From contig NZ_NFHH01000010.1 in NCBI RefSeq assembly GCF_002161285.1, positions 62,001 through 126,000 on the forward strand: 64,000 nt of DNA. The letters run 5' to 3'. A model generated the notes under the pieces. The model searched no databases, had not been told where the DNA came from, and saw only the letters and a list, made by a program, of their open reading frames with translations. The DNA is from Blautia sp. An81 (GTDB lineage: Bacteria; Bacillota; Clostridia; Lachnospirales; Lachnospiraceae). Shown one piece after another: positions 35,015-44,231 of this stretch. The position numbers were made by a program, and so were the translations under genes. Each line of letters starts with the position of its first letter. Position 1 is the stretch's first letter.

Positions 35015-36946
35015 TTAATATACTCTGGCCTCTTCTCTTCCTTTCAGAACGCCTTCACAGGCTTTCCGCACGCTTTCTTTTGCTGAGATAGTGGCAATTC
35101 CCACATCCCACCAGGACTCATAACCGTCAGTCATGGTCTTTGGAAGCACCTTCAGGTCAAAAAGGCAGGCCTTATCCTGTTTCTTTGCGTCTTCCAGGGC
35201 ATTTACCAGCTCTTCTATAGTATGGCAGGTATAGGTCTTCAGTCCGTATCCCTCTCCGATTTTAGCGTAGTCTACCGGGATCAGATCTCCTGTAGGCTTC
35301 TTGCCGTCTGTATAGCGGAACTCTGTGGCAAGACTGCCGATTCCGTGATTCATCTCCAGATTGTTGATACATCCAAAGCCACAGTTATCGAAGATCAAAA
35401 TATTGACTTTCTGTCTCTCCTGCATAATAGTCATAATCTCGCTGTGAAGCATCTGGAAACTGGAATCTCCTACTACACAGTAGACCTCATTTTCCGGTTC
35501 TGCGAATTTTACACCCAGAGTAGCAGCCACTTCATATCCCATACAGGAATAACCATATTCTGCATGATAGCCGCCCCGTTTATCTGTTCTCCACATTCTC
35601 TGCATACAGCTTGGCAGAGAGCCTCCTGCTGTAATAATTGTGGCATCTTTATCAATCGTCCTGTTAATTGCAGCCAGGGCGGCAGTCTGTGTGATCACGC
35701 CTTTGGTCAGCTTCACAAACTCCGGTATAGTTCTGGGATCTCTTGCTTTGATAAGAGGTTCAAAATCCTCGCCTGTATAGGCAATAGCTCCCAGACGCTC
35801 CATTTCTTTATCCCAGGCTTCCTTTGCCTTTTTGATTTCATCTGTATAGGCTGAATGATAACCCTTGGCCCGCAGTTTCCCGGCCAGGGCTTCAACTGTC
35901 ACCTTTGCATCTCCCACTGCCTTAACGGCATCCATCTTATAAGCATGGAAACGGCTGTTGTTGATGGTCACGAACTGCACATTCTCGTTCCGGAACAAAT
36001 GCTTGGAACTGGTAGTGAAGTCTGACAGTCTGGAGCCTACAGCAATGACTACATCTGCGTCCTTTGCAATAATATTAGAAGCATAAGTTCCTGTTACTCC
36101 AATGCCGCCAAGACAATAGGGATGGCTGGATCTGCAGGCACTTTTTCCTCCCTGGGTCTCGCCAAAAGGAATCCCGAATTCTTCACAGAAGTTCTCCACG
36201 GTCTCTCCAGCTTCTGAATAGCGTACGCCGCCACCTACAATGACCAGAGGCTTTTTGGCCTCTGAAATAACCTGAGCCAGGTCCTCCAGTTCTTCCTCTA
36301 CAGCCACAGGTCTGGTAATCCTGTGCACTCTTTTTTTGAAGAAATAATCTGGAAAATCAAAGGATTCTCCCTCTACATCCTGGCACAGGGCGATGCAGCA
36401 TGCACCGGTCTCCGCCGGATCTGTCAGCACACGCATGGCATTTATCAGAGCTGTCATGATCATTTCCGGCCTGGTAACTCTGTCCCAGTATTTACATACG
36501 GGCTTAAATGCATCATTGGTAGTTGTTGCCAGACTGCTGCTCTGCTCCAGCTGCTGAAGCACTGGGTCTGGCTGCCTGGAAGCAAAACTGTCCGCAGGAA
36601 ATACCAGCAGAGGGATATTGTTTACTGTAGCAGTAGCACAGGCTGTTACCATATTTGCCGCACCTGGGCCTATGGATGAAGCGCAGGGAATGATCCGTTT
36701 CCGGTTGCTCTGTTTTGCAAAGGCTGTTGCCACATGGCACATACCCTGCTCATTTCTACCCTGGAAGACACGGAGCTGTCCAGGGTTTGTATCAAGAGCT
36801 TCTCCCAGACCTACTGCAATACCATGACCGAAAATTGTAAAGAAGCCTTCTACAAACTTTGTCTCCACGCCGTCCATGGACACATACTGATTATCTAAAA
36901 ATTTCACGATGGCCTGGGCCGTCGTCATTCTGGTTGTTTTCCCCAT
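35015..36946 (-). CDS. iolD: 3D-(3,5/4)-trihydroxycyclohexane-1,2-dione hydrolase IolD
   Basis: ThDP-dependent ring-opening enzyme of 643 residues. Motifs: FVEGFFTIFGHG at the N-terminus, SSIGPGAANMVT, a central nucleotide-like domain (VIVGGGVRYSEAG), and the C-terminal ThDP/Mg region GDSSFQMLHSEIMT. Length is normal. AAGGAG precedes the ATG; it follows iolC by 25 bp. Confidence 0.95.
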   Translation of the reverse strand: MGKTTRMTTAQAIVKFLDNQYVSMDGVETKFVEGFFTIFGHGIAVGLGEALDTNPGQLRVFQGRNEQGMCHVATAFAKQSNRKRIIPCASSIGPGAANMVTACATATVNNIPLLVFPADSFASRQPDPVLQQLEQSSSLATTTNDAFKPVCKYWDRVTRPEMIMTALINAMRVLTDPAETGACCIALCQDVEGESFDFPDYFFKKRVHRITRPVAVEEELEDLAQVISEAKKPLVIVGGGVRYSEAGETVENFCEEFGIPFGETQGGKSACRSSHPYCLGGIGVTGTYASNIIAKDADVVIAVGSRLSDFTTSSKHLFRNENVQFVTINNSRFHAYKMDAVKAVGDAKVTVEALAGKLRAKGYHSAYTDEIKKAKEAWDKEMERLGAIAYTGEDFEPLIKARDPRTIPEFVKLTKGVITQTAALAAINRTIDKDATIITAGGSLPSCMQRMWRTDKRGGYHAEYGYSCMGYEVAATLGVKFAEPENEVYCVVGDSSFQMLHSEIMTIMQERQKVNILIFDNCGFGCINNLEMNHGIGSLATEFRYTDGKKPTGDLIPVDYAKIGEGYGLKTYTCHTIEELVNALEDAKKQDKACLFDLKVLPKTMTDGYESWWDVGIATISAKESVRKACEGVLKGREEARVY

Positions 36947-36971
36947 GACCTCTACTCTCCTTTTCTGGTCT

Positions 36972-38006
36972 CTATACTCTTGCGATCATCTCGCCAAATT
37001 TTTCTTTTTCCTCTTTTATAAAATCATGGACCTCCTGGGGGCCGGGAAGGGAATCTGAGCAGTTATTGCTTCTCACCATCATAGAAGCCTCTGCAGAGCC
37101 AAACTCCAGACAGTCTATGATGGGCCAGCCCTGGTACAGGCCATAAAGAAATCCTGAGCCGTATCCGTCTCCTCCGCCGAAGCCTTTTCTGGCTTCTACA
37201 GGGAATGGCTTAATGCTGAACTTTTCTCCATCGCAGGTATAGGCAGTAGAGCCTTGCATACCATGCTTGATCACCACGATCTTTGCATTACAGTTCTGCC
37301 AGTAAGCAGCACTTTCTTCATCGGTCATTCCAGGTCTTATCAGTTTTTCTGTCAGGTCAAATTCTTCTCTGGAGCCCATGATAATATCTGCTTCTTTCGC
37401 CACTATAGAATAGTAAATAGAGATCTCGTCGCTGTTTTTCCAGTTGTATGCCCGGTAGTCAATGTCAAAGATTACCTTGGTCTGGTTCTTCTTTGCCAGC
37501 ATAACAGCCTTAATAGCCGCTTCTCTGGAAGGGCTTTCTGCCAGAGAGGTTCCTGAAATCAAAAGGGCCTTGGTCTGACGGATATAATCTTCATCAATAT
37601 CATCTACATGGAGTTGAAGATCTGCGATACAGTTCCGATACATCAGGATGCTGCTCTCTTTTGGAGACAGCATTTCCGTAAAAGTCAGGCCCAGTTTTTC
37701 TCCATTTTTACATCTTGTAATATGAGAAGTATCAATTCCCTGTTCCTGGAAATACTCGGTAACAAAATCTCCAAACTGGTCGTCGGAAACTTTTCCGATA
37801 AATCCTGCCTTCAGTCCGTGGCGGGTGACTCCCACCGCAATGTTTGCAGGGGAGCCTCCTACAAATTTTTCAAACATATGTACCTTTTTCAAAGGCTTAA
37901 ACTCTTCTTTTACCTGGTCATTGTACGCAGGGTTGAAGTCAATGGCCACTCGTCCCAGAAGTACCAGATCCATAGGCCTGGACTGGTCAAATTCTATATA
38001 TTTCAT
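36972..38006 (-). CDS. iolC: 5-Dehydro-2-deoxygluconokinase IolC
   Basis: PfkB-family kinase of 344 residues that phosphorylates 5-dehydro-2-deoxy-D-gluconate. Motifs: VGGSPANIAVGVTRHG and the catalytic GFGGGDGYGSGFLYG (PfkB anion hole with Asp). GGAGGT precedes the ATG. The next enzyme, the IolJ aldolase, is not encoded in this window. Confidence 0.93.
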   Translation of the reverse strand: MKYIEFDQSRPMDLVLLGRVAIDFNPAYNDQVKEEFKPLKKVHMFEKFVGGSPANIAVGVTRHGLKAGFIGKVSDDQFGDFVTEYFQEQGIDTSHITRCKNGEKLGLTFTEMLSPKESSILMYRNCIADLQLHVDDIDEDYIRQTKALLISGTSLAESPSREAAIKAVMLAKKNQTKVIFDIDYRAYNWKNSDEISIYYSIVAKEADIIMGSREEFDLTEKLIRPGMTDEESAAYWQNCNAKIVVIKHGMQGSTAYTCDGEKFSIKPFPVEARKGFGGGDGYGSGFLYGLYQGWPIIDCLEFGSAEASMMVRSNNCSDSLPGPQEVHDFIKEEKEKFGEMIARV

Positions 38007-38050
38007 ACCTTACCTCCGTTTTTTCTCCGTGCTTAAGGCGTATCCGGCCA

Positions 38051-39562
38051 TCAGATGGTTCCGTCCCATGTAGAAACGGTTTTTACTTTCTTTTCTTCTT
38101 CATCAAACCACCGGGTGGTAACTACTTTCCGCTCTGTATAGAAACGGTAGCCGTCTTTGCCCAGAGTATGGAGGTCTCCAAAGAAGGACTGTTTGTGTCC
38201 ATTAAATGGGAACATGCCGATAGGTACAGGAATACCTACATTTACTCCTACCATACCTCCGTCTGTGCGGCTGACAAATTCTCTTGCATAATGACCATTC
38301 TGTGTAAAGATCACAGATCCATTTGCAAATGGATTTGCATTCATTACAGCCAGACCTTCCTCGAAATCTTTTACTCTCTTAATGCAGAGCACTGGTCCGA
38401 AAATTTCTCTGTCCCCTACAGTCATTCCCGGTTTTACATGATCCAGGATTGTTGGTCCTACGTAGAAGCCGTTCTCATAGCCTTCAACCACAATGTCTCT
38501 TCCGTCCAGTACCAGTTCTGCACCTTCTTCGATACCTTTATTGATCCAGTTAACCACAGATTCTTTATGCTTAGCATTGATTACCGGACCCATGCCAGAA
38601 GCCTTGTCATAAGCCGGTCCTACTTTCAGTGCCTTTGCTTTTTCTACAATGGCATTTACCAGCTGGTCAGCAATACTTTCCTGTACTACCACTACAGGAA
38701 GGGCCATACATCTTTCTCCTGCACATCCAAAAGAAGCGTTGATGATTCCTGCTGCTGTTCTCTCAATAGGCGCATCTTCCAGTACCAGAGCATGGTTCTT
38801 AGCTTCGCAGAGAGCCTGTACTCTCTTGCCATTGGAAGCTGCCGTAGCATAAATATGTTTTCCAACAGAAGTGGAGCCTACAAAAGTAATACCCTTTACA
38901 TCTGGATGGCTCAGGAAAATCTCTGCCTCATGGCGTGAGCAGGTAACAATATTGATTACGCCGTCAGGAAGTCCGGCTTCTTTGTACAGCTCTGCAATGC
39001 GCATGCAGGTCTGAGGTGTAAAAGTAGCTGCTTTCAGTACAATAGTATTACCGCAGGCGATGCAGATAGGAGTCATCCAGCCCATAGGTATCATAGCAGG
39101 GAAGTTAAAAGGAATAATTCCTGCAAAAACTCCCAGAGGCTCTCTGTAGGAAACTGTGTCATATCCTTTAGATGCGTTCATCAGGCTCTCACCCATCATA
39201 AGGGAAGGTGCGGAAATCGCCTGCTCTGTGCCTTCGATAGCTTTCAGCACATCTCCCTCTGCTTCTGCCCAGGCCTTGCCGTTCTCTTTTGCCACAGACA
39301 TAGTCAGCTCATCCATATGCGCATAAAGGAGTTCCCGTACCTTGTAAAGGATCTGGACCCTTTTCTTTACAGGTGTGCCAGACCAGCCTGGGAATGCCGC
39401 TTTCGCTGCCTGGATAGCCTCCTCTACTTCGTCAGGGGTACAGCAGGGAACCTTCGCGATCACTTCTCCCGTACTTGGATCGTAAGCATCTGTGTACTTC
39501 TCCGTCTTAGATTCCTTAAAAGAACCGTTTACATAGTAACCCAGTTTTTTGATTTCTCCCAT
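38051..39562 (-). CDS. iolA: Methylmalonate/malonate semialdehyde dehydrogenase (CoA-acylating) IolA
   Basis: Aldehyde dehydrogenase of 503 residues that converts malonate semialdehyde to acetyl-CoA and CO2. The MMSDH group is recognised by the catalytic Cys in FGCAGERCMALP, FVGSTSVGKHIY for NAD binding, and the C-terminal GMFPFNGHKQSFFGDLH. It is the first gene of the iol operon, with AAGGAG before the ATG. It directly supplies acetyl-CoA from inositol. Confidence 0.93.
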   Translation of the reverse strand: MGEIKKLGYYVNGSFKESKTEKYTDAYDPSTGEVIAKVPCCTPDEVEEAIQAAKAAFPGWSGTPVKKRVQILYKVRELLYAHMDELTMSVAKENGKAWAEAEGDVLKAIEGTEQAISAPSLMMGESLMNASKGYDTVSYREPLGVFAGIIPFNFPAMIPMGWMTPICIACGNTIVLKAATFTPQTCMRIAELYKEAGLPDGVINIVTCSRHEAEIFLSHPDVKGITFVGSTSVGKHIYATAASNGKRVQALCEAKNHALVLEDAPIERTAAGIINASFGCAGERCMALPVVVVQESIADQLVNAIVEKAKALKVGPAYDKASGMGPVINAKHKESVVNWINKGIEEGAELVLDGRDIVVEGYENGFYVGPTILDHVKPGMTVGDREIFGPVLCIKRVKDFEEGLAVMNANPFANGSVIFTQNGHYAREFVSRTDGGMVGVNVGIPVPIGMFPFNGHKQSFFGDLHTLGKDGYRFYTERKVVTTRWFDEEEKKVKTVSTWDGTI

Positions 39563-39614
39563 TTTACTTTCTCCTTTTCTTTCAGTTCTCGTTACTGATA
39601 GTGTACAGTTTCTT

Positions 39615-39721
39615 TATATGCTCATAATAACACTTTACGTCAAAATGCACAAGTGCTATTTGCGTACATTTTTATATTTTGCGTTATTTTATATTATGCA
39701 CGCATTTTTCTTGGCACGCAT
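39615..39721 (-). promoter_or_regulatory. iol operon promoter region with repeated motifs
   Basis: On the minus strand TTGACG (39638-39643) and CATATA (39615-39620) are spaced 17 bp. Upstream and overlapping lie three direct copies of ACGYAAA (plus strand 39634-39640, 39659-39665, 39678-39684). Farther upstream are two copies of GCACGCAT (39698-39705 and 39714-39721, 16 bp apart). These are candidate binding sites for the LacI-type regulator encoded just upstream. Confidence 0.5.
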
Positions 39722-39724
39722 ACA

Positions 39725-39792
39725 TAAAAAGAGACTGCCTCATAAAACATATCGGGGAATATTTTCCCTTTCTGTTCAATACAGCAGTCTCT
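39725..39792 (-). terminator. Terminator of the LacI-type regulator gene
   Basis: Outer arms AGAGACTGC (39730-39738) and complement (39784-39792) with an inner GGGAA/TTCCC stem; TTTTT follows on the minus strand. It isolates the regulator gene from the iol promoter. Confidence 0.75.
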
Positions 39793-39798
39793 GTGTCC

Positions 39799-40824
39799 TT
39801 ACAAATTATATTTTGTTTTTATATTTATATCTGTGAACCAGAATTCCCTTTCCGGCTCCCTTCCTTTTAGAAGAAGATCTGCCAGAATATGAGGCGGACG
39901 ATAGCCCTGCACATATCCATTCTGGTCAATAAGAAAATCCACTACATTGCTCTTTAAAGCCCGTTCATTCTTAGGCGTCTGGTCATAAATGATCACATAA
40001 GGCCGGTCCTGGATATTCAGCTTTTCAAAGGCTCTTCCCACTCCTGCCTGGCCTCCGGAGACTACCAGGATCCCTCTGATCCCGGCAATACCTGTCATAG
40101 CGTTCTCCACAATCCGCTCTACCTCATCAGTATCATCGAAACTGCCCTGAACACCTGCAATCTCCAGATCTGGATAACTTTTCTTTGCCTCTTCAATAAA
40201 TCCATCTACCCTCTGGTTATCTACATCATTGCTGAAATATCCTGTGATAAGCAAAACCTTTCCCCTGCCGCCTGTGAGAAGCCCCATGAGCCCTGCGGCA
40301 GTTCTCCCGCTCTGCCGGTTATCCATTCCCACAAAACAGCGCCTTCTGGTCCCCACAATATCTGAGTTAAAAGTCACCACCGGAATATGTTCTTCATCTG
40401 TCAGACGATTCAGCTCTGCCCTGACGCCTTCACAATCCACTGGCATAATTGCCAGTCCCTGTATTCCTTCCTCAAGCAATTCCCGGACAGCCGTTAATTG
40501 TTCCTCTTCATCTACGTAAATACCCTCTTTTAAAATCAGTTCAATACCCCGGTCAGCCAGTTCTAAAGCAGCCGTCCGGATTCCCCTGTTTACCTCCAGC
40601 ATAAAAGATGCTTTGGCAAGCTGAGTCACCACACCTATTTTTATTTTCTTTTTGCCGTTTTCTCTTTTCTTTCTCTCTTTGGGCACATAGCCCATCTCAT
40701 CTGCAAGTTCCCAGATCCGTTCTGCTACCTGTGGATTAATCCTTCCTCTGTTGTGGAGGGCCCGGTCCACAGTTCCTCTGGAAACTCCTGCCTTCTCAGC
40801 AATCTGCTGTATTGTTACTGCCAT
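39799..40824 (-). CDS. LacI-family regulator, probable iol regulator
   Basis: Regulator of 341 residues with helix-turn-helix QQIAEKAGVSRGTVDRALH and a sugar-binding-protein-like effector domain (KIGVVTQLAKASF, MDNRQSGRTAAGLMG, ILVVSGGQAGVG). It lies upstream of iolA on the same strand, separated by a terminator, so it is transcribed apart but placed to control the operon. It is a paralogue of the regulator at 26500-27528 with the same recognition helix. Known Firmicute iol repressors are often DeoR-type (IolR), so a LacI-type here is a variation. Confidence 0.88.
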   Translation of the reverse strand: MAVTIQQIAEKAGVSRGTVDRALHNRGRINPQVAERIWELADEMGYVPKERKKRENGKKKIKIGVVTQLAKASFMLEVNRGIRTAALELADRGIELILKEGIYVDEEEQLTAVRELLEEGIQGLAIMPVDCEGVRAELNRLTDEEHIPVVTFNSDIVGTRRRCFVGMDNRQSGRTAAGLMGLLTGGRGKVLLITGYFSNDVDNQRVDGFIEEAKKSYPDLEIAGVQGSFDDTDEVERIVENAMTGIAGIRGILVVSGGQAGVGRAFEKLNIQDRPYVIIYDQTPKNERALKSNVVDFLIDQNGYVQGYRPPHILADLLLKGREPEREFWFTDINIKTKYNL

Positions 40825-40949
40825 AATCTCTTTTCACCTTTTCTTCTTTTCTTATCTGTTATATTACCACAAACAGCAAAAGCACGCAAGAAAAAGCGTG
40901 CTTTCATCTGTATCTCCTGTATTCCAGCTACAGGGGAGAAAAAAGAGGG

Positions 40950-41084
40950 GCCTGGTATGAGGAACTGCCTCTCTCCGAAGGGCAGAAGGATTTTCTGAAA
41001 AGACTTTTGGGACTGAAGAACAAATTTACAGATACAGAAACCGTAAGAAAAGAATTTATCCGAAGTTTTAATCTACAGCAGTAG
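40950..41084 (+). pseudogene. Unidentified 3' gene remnant facing the truncated ABC gene
   Basis: A plus-strand frame reads AWYEELPLSEGQKDFLKRLL and ends FIRSFNLQQ at the TAG at 41082. It has protein-like composition and amphipathic helices but no start or ribosome site. Its 3' end lies against the point where the minus-strand MacB-like gene loses its reading. I do not recognise the family. It is best explained as the tail of a lost gene. Confidence 0.4.
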
Positions 41085-42470
41085 ACTGGAAAGAGAGGTA
41101 AGCACCAAAACACACTCATTGTATCTCTCCGGCCACCGGCCTGCCTTCACATCATACTGGTCCATATACAGGTCTGTATCTTCCGGCATTTCATAAAACA
41201 CATCTGTGCTCATCATAGAAGACATCATGCTGCTGGAGCTGCTGGAGGATCCAATACCCAGGGCCTCAAATGAGGTGTCCGGATTGACCTGTCGGACATC
41301 TTCATCTTTCTGAAGATAAATCTGAGGCACAACATCGTAGGAGTACTCAATGGCATTGGTATATTCTTCAATTCCGCTGTCTCCGCTGTCCAGATATTCC
41401 TTGAGAGATTCCAGATCATTGGAATCCATTGTAGAGAACATATCTGTCACCATCTGGATTACATTTATCTCTCCAGCCTCTTCCTCATCTTCGCTTCCGC
41501 CACTGTCGGCAGAAAGCATGGAAGTAAAGTCCATTCCTGTACTCTGTATCTGAAGAGGATATTCTGATAATGTGTCCTCTTCAACATTCTGAATATAATT
41601 ATTTACCCCTGTAGAAAGGGACAGAATCAGTGATATACCAATAATACCGATAGATCCGGCAAAAGAAGTCAGAAGTGTCCTTGCCTTCTTGGTACGCAGG
41701 TTGTTAAAGCTCAGGGATAAAGCTGTGAACAAAGACATGGAGGATTTTCCCATGTTTTTATGCTGAGGTTTCTCCTGTTCTTCCGGATTGGGAAGATAGG
41801 GGTCCGTATCTGAACGGATCTTTCCGTCTCTTAAATTTACGATCCTGGTCGCATATTCCTGAGCCAGTTCCGGATTGTGGGTAACCATGACCACCAACCG
41901 GTCCTTTGCCACCTCCCTTAGAAGGTCCATGACCTGGACACTGGTATCACTATCCAGGGCTCCTGTAGGCTCATCTGCCAAAAGAATATCCGGATCATTT
42001 ACCAGAGCTCTGGCAATAGCAACCCTCTGCATCTGGCCTCCAGACATCTGGTTTGGTTTTTTATGAAGCTGTTCTCCAAGACCTACCTCCTCCAGAGCTT
42101 TTATGGCTCTCTGCCGTCGCTCTGTCTTCCCGATACCAGAAATAGTCAAGGCCAGCTCTACATTGGCCAGAACTGTCTGGTGGGGAATCAGGTTGTAGCT
42201 TTGAAAAACAAATCCAATGGTATGGTTCCTGTAAGAATCCCAATCCCGGTCTTTGTACTTCTTTGTAGAAATACCATTAATGATCAGATCTCCGCTGTCA
42301 TACCGGTCCAGTCCTCCGATAATATTCAACAGGGTGGTTTTTCCCGAACCACTGGGTCCCAGGATTGCTACAAACTCATTATCTCTTAAATTCAGGCTTA
42401 CATCATCAAGAGCCTTCTGCACCAGCTTTCCTGTTCGGTATTCCTTACAAATGTGTTGAATCTGAAGCAT
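41073..42470 (-). pseudogene. Truncated MacB-like ABC protein (ATPase plus first part of permease)
   Basis: The 465-residue product has a complete ATPase (Walker A GPSGSGKTT, signature MSGGQMQRVAIARAL, Walker B LLADEPTGALD). The first permease span (FAGSIGIIGISLILSLSTGV) and part of the outer domain follow (low-complexity SSSSSSSMMSSMMS). It breaks off after RYNECVLVLT with an unrelated SLSSLLL and a stop. Full-length members carry several hundred more residues with three further spans. Ribosome site and start look normal. The remaining protein could hydrolyse ATP but is unlikely to export anything. Confidence 0.8.
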
Positions 42471-42613
42471 TTCCTCTACGTCCTCTCCTTACTTATTCAA
42501 GTCTCGCTTTTGGAAAACGAAGTGGGCATCCCACTTCAGATCCCTTCCCCTTGATCTCGTCCAAAAGAAAAGTACAGTAAAATGCTACTACAATTAAAAG
42601 GAAAATACAATGG

Positions 42614-44062
42614 TCAATCCTTTCCTCTCCTCTTACTTTTTTTGTTCTCTTTCTGCTTTTCGTAATCCTTCAGAGCGTTCAGAGCCTGAGGAGCCATGGG
42701 GATCAGAGCCGTCATATTAAAAATGGTCATAAGCCCCACGCCGAAATCCCCCAGATCCCAGACAAAAGTATAGGCCGCCAGGCCTCCCACAAAAAGCATG
42801 ACCAGCGCCAGGATCTTATACAGATTCTGAGAAATCCAGTTATCTCCAAAAAGATAAGCGATATTAGACCTTGCATAAAACAAGATGCCGATAAAGGTTG
42901 AAAAGCTGAAAAGCCAGAGGATTATGGCAATAAAGGCGCCTCCCAGACCCCCCAGATGATAGTTCATAGCTGTCTGGAGAAGGTCCATGCCCTCCAGTCC
43001 TGCAGTCATGCTCTCAGGAGTCAGCAGCATGATCATAGCGGTACAGCTGCAGATGACCAGAGTATCAATAAATACGCCTAAAGCCTGGAGCAGCCCTTCT
43101 TTAGCAGGATGACTGATATCTGCGGCAGCTGCTGCGCAGGGAGCAGAGCCTGAACCTGCCTCATTGGAGAAAAGTCCTCTCTTTGCTCCATTCATGATAA
43201 CGGCTCCGATTCCTCCTGCTACTGCCTGGCGGAAACCGAAAGCTTCTGCAAAGATCCGCTGGAAGACTCCCGGAAGGGCCCCCAGATTTGTGACAATGAT
43301 AAAAACCGTAACCAGCAGATAGCACACTGCCATCACTGGCACCATGATATCCAGTACCCGGACTGAAGCGTTTTTTCTGAGCACAATTACCGCTGCCAGA
43401 GCCACAAGAAAAATGGTGGTATAAAGGGGCGGTATCTGAAATGCATTTTCAAAGGCAGAGGAAACAGAATTTCCTATTACCTGACTGATGCCGCACCAGC
43501 AGATAAGACCAGACAGGGCAAAAAGGCAGGCCATAATGGATTTCTTGCTCCTGTCTCTGGTCTTTCTGAAAAAGTAATGTATGTAATAGGCAGGGCCTCC
43601 CCGATAACCGCCGTAAAGGGGATCTTTTTCCTTATAAAGCTGGGCCAGAGTGGCTTCTGCAAAAGCTGTGGAAGACCCCAGAAGGGCAATGAGCCACATC
43701 CAGAACACAGCCCCCGCCCCTCCGGCAGAGATGGCTGCCACTACGCCCACCAGGTTTCCCATACCGACTCTTGTTGCCGTAGACACGATCAGAGCCTGTA
43801 CGCCGGAAATCCCGTCCTTCTGTCCATTTCCCTTTTTCTCTGTAACCACTTGGATCATATCTGAAAAAAGACGGAAAGGAAGAAATCTGGTCCTGACTGT
43901 AAAATAGATTCCCGATGGAATCAAAATCAGCACCAGCAGGGAAATTCCCAGAGAACTTCCTCCCGGAAGAGGGACTGTAATAAAATCTCCCCACAAAATA
44001 TGGAATATCCCGTAAAAGATGTCCAAAAATTTATTACTTACTGTTTGAAAAACTGTCTCCAT
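42614..44062 (-). CDS. Sodium:alanine/glycine symporter (AGCS family)
   Basis: Transporter of 482 residues with about ten membrane spans. AGCS signatures are visible: GNLVGVVAAISAGGAGAVFW, EATLAQLYK, GGPAYYI, SNEAGSGSAPCAAAAA (Na+-site loop). It imports alanine or glycine with Na+. It is divergent from a LysR regulator that probably controls it. The terminal basic tail KKSKRRGKD is cytoplasmic. Confidence 0.92.
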   Translation of the reverse strand: METVFQTVSNKFLDIFYGIFHILWGDFITVPLPGGSSLGISLLVLILIPSGIYFTVRTRFLPFRLFSDMIQVVTEKKGNGQKDGISGVQALIVSTATRVGMGNLVGVVAAISAGGAGAVFWMWLIALLGSSTAFAEATLAQLYKEKDPLYGGYRGGPAYYIHYFFRKTRDRSKKSIMACLFALSGLICWCGISQVIGNSVSSAFENAFQIPPLYTTIFLVALAAVIVLRKNASVRVLDIMVPVMAVCYLLVTVFIIVTNLGALPGVFQRIFAEAFGFRQAVAGGIGAVIMNGAKRGLFSNEAGSGSAPCAAAAADISHPAKEGLLQALGVFIDTLVICSCTAMIMLLTPESMTAGLEGMDLLQTAMNYHLGGLGGAFIAIILWLFSFSTFIGILFYARSNIAYLFGDNWISQNLYKILALVMLFVGGLAAYTFVWDLGDFGVGLMTIFNMTALIPMAPQALNALKDYEKQKENKKSKRRGKD

Positions 44063-44105
44063 ATCCTATCCTCTTTCTTTTGTCTCTTGTACATTACGCC
44101 TTTTT

Positions 44106-44134
44106 AGTATATAGTAGAAATAATCATCTGTAAA
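44106..44134 (-). promoter_or_regulatory. Promoter of the AGCS symporter gene
   Basis: TTTACA (44129-44134) and TATACT (44106-44111) on the minus strand with 17 bp spacing, about 45 bp before the start codon. Confidence 0.6.
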
Positions 44135-44155
44135 ATTGATAGTTATAATAGTATA

Positions 44156-44172
44156 AATCGAAATATTCGATT
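44156..44172. promoter_or_regulatory. Candidate LysR-binding inverted repeat
   Basis: AATCGAA-ATA-TTCGATT lies in the divergent intergenic region about 20 bp upstream of the symporter -35 and 60 bp before the LysR start. It contains the T-N11-A pattern of LysR boxes. Confidence 0.6.
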
Positions 44173-44231
44173 CTATTCAGAAGCATATGGAAGCAGATGG
44201 TAAAGAGAATATTTTCGGGGAGAGGAGCTTT

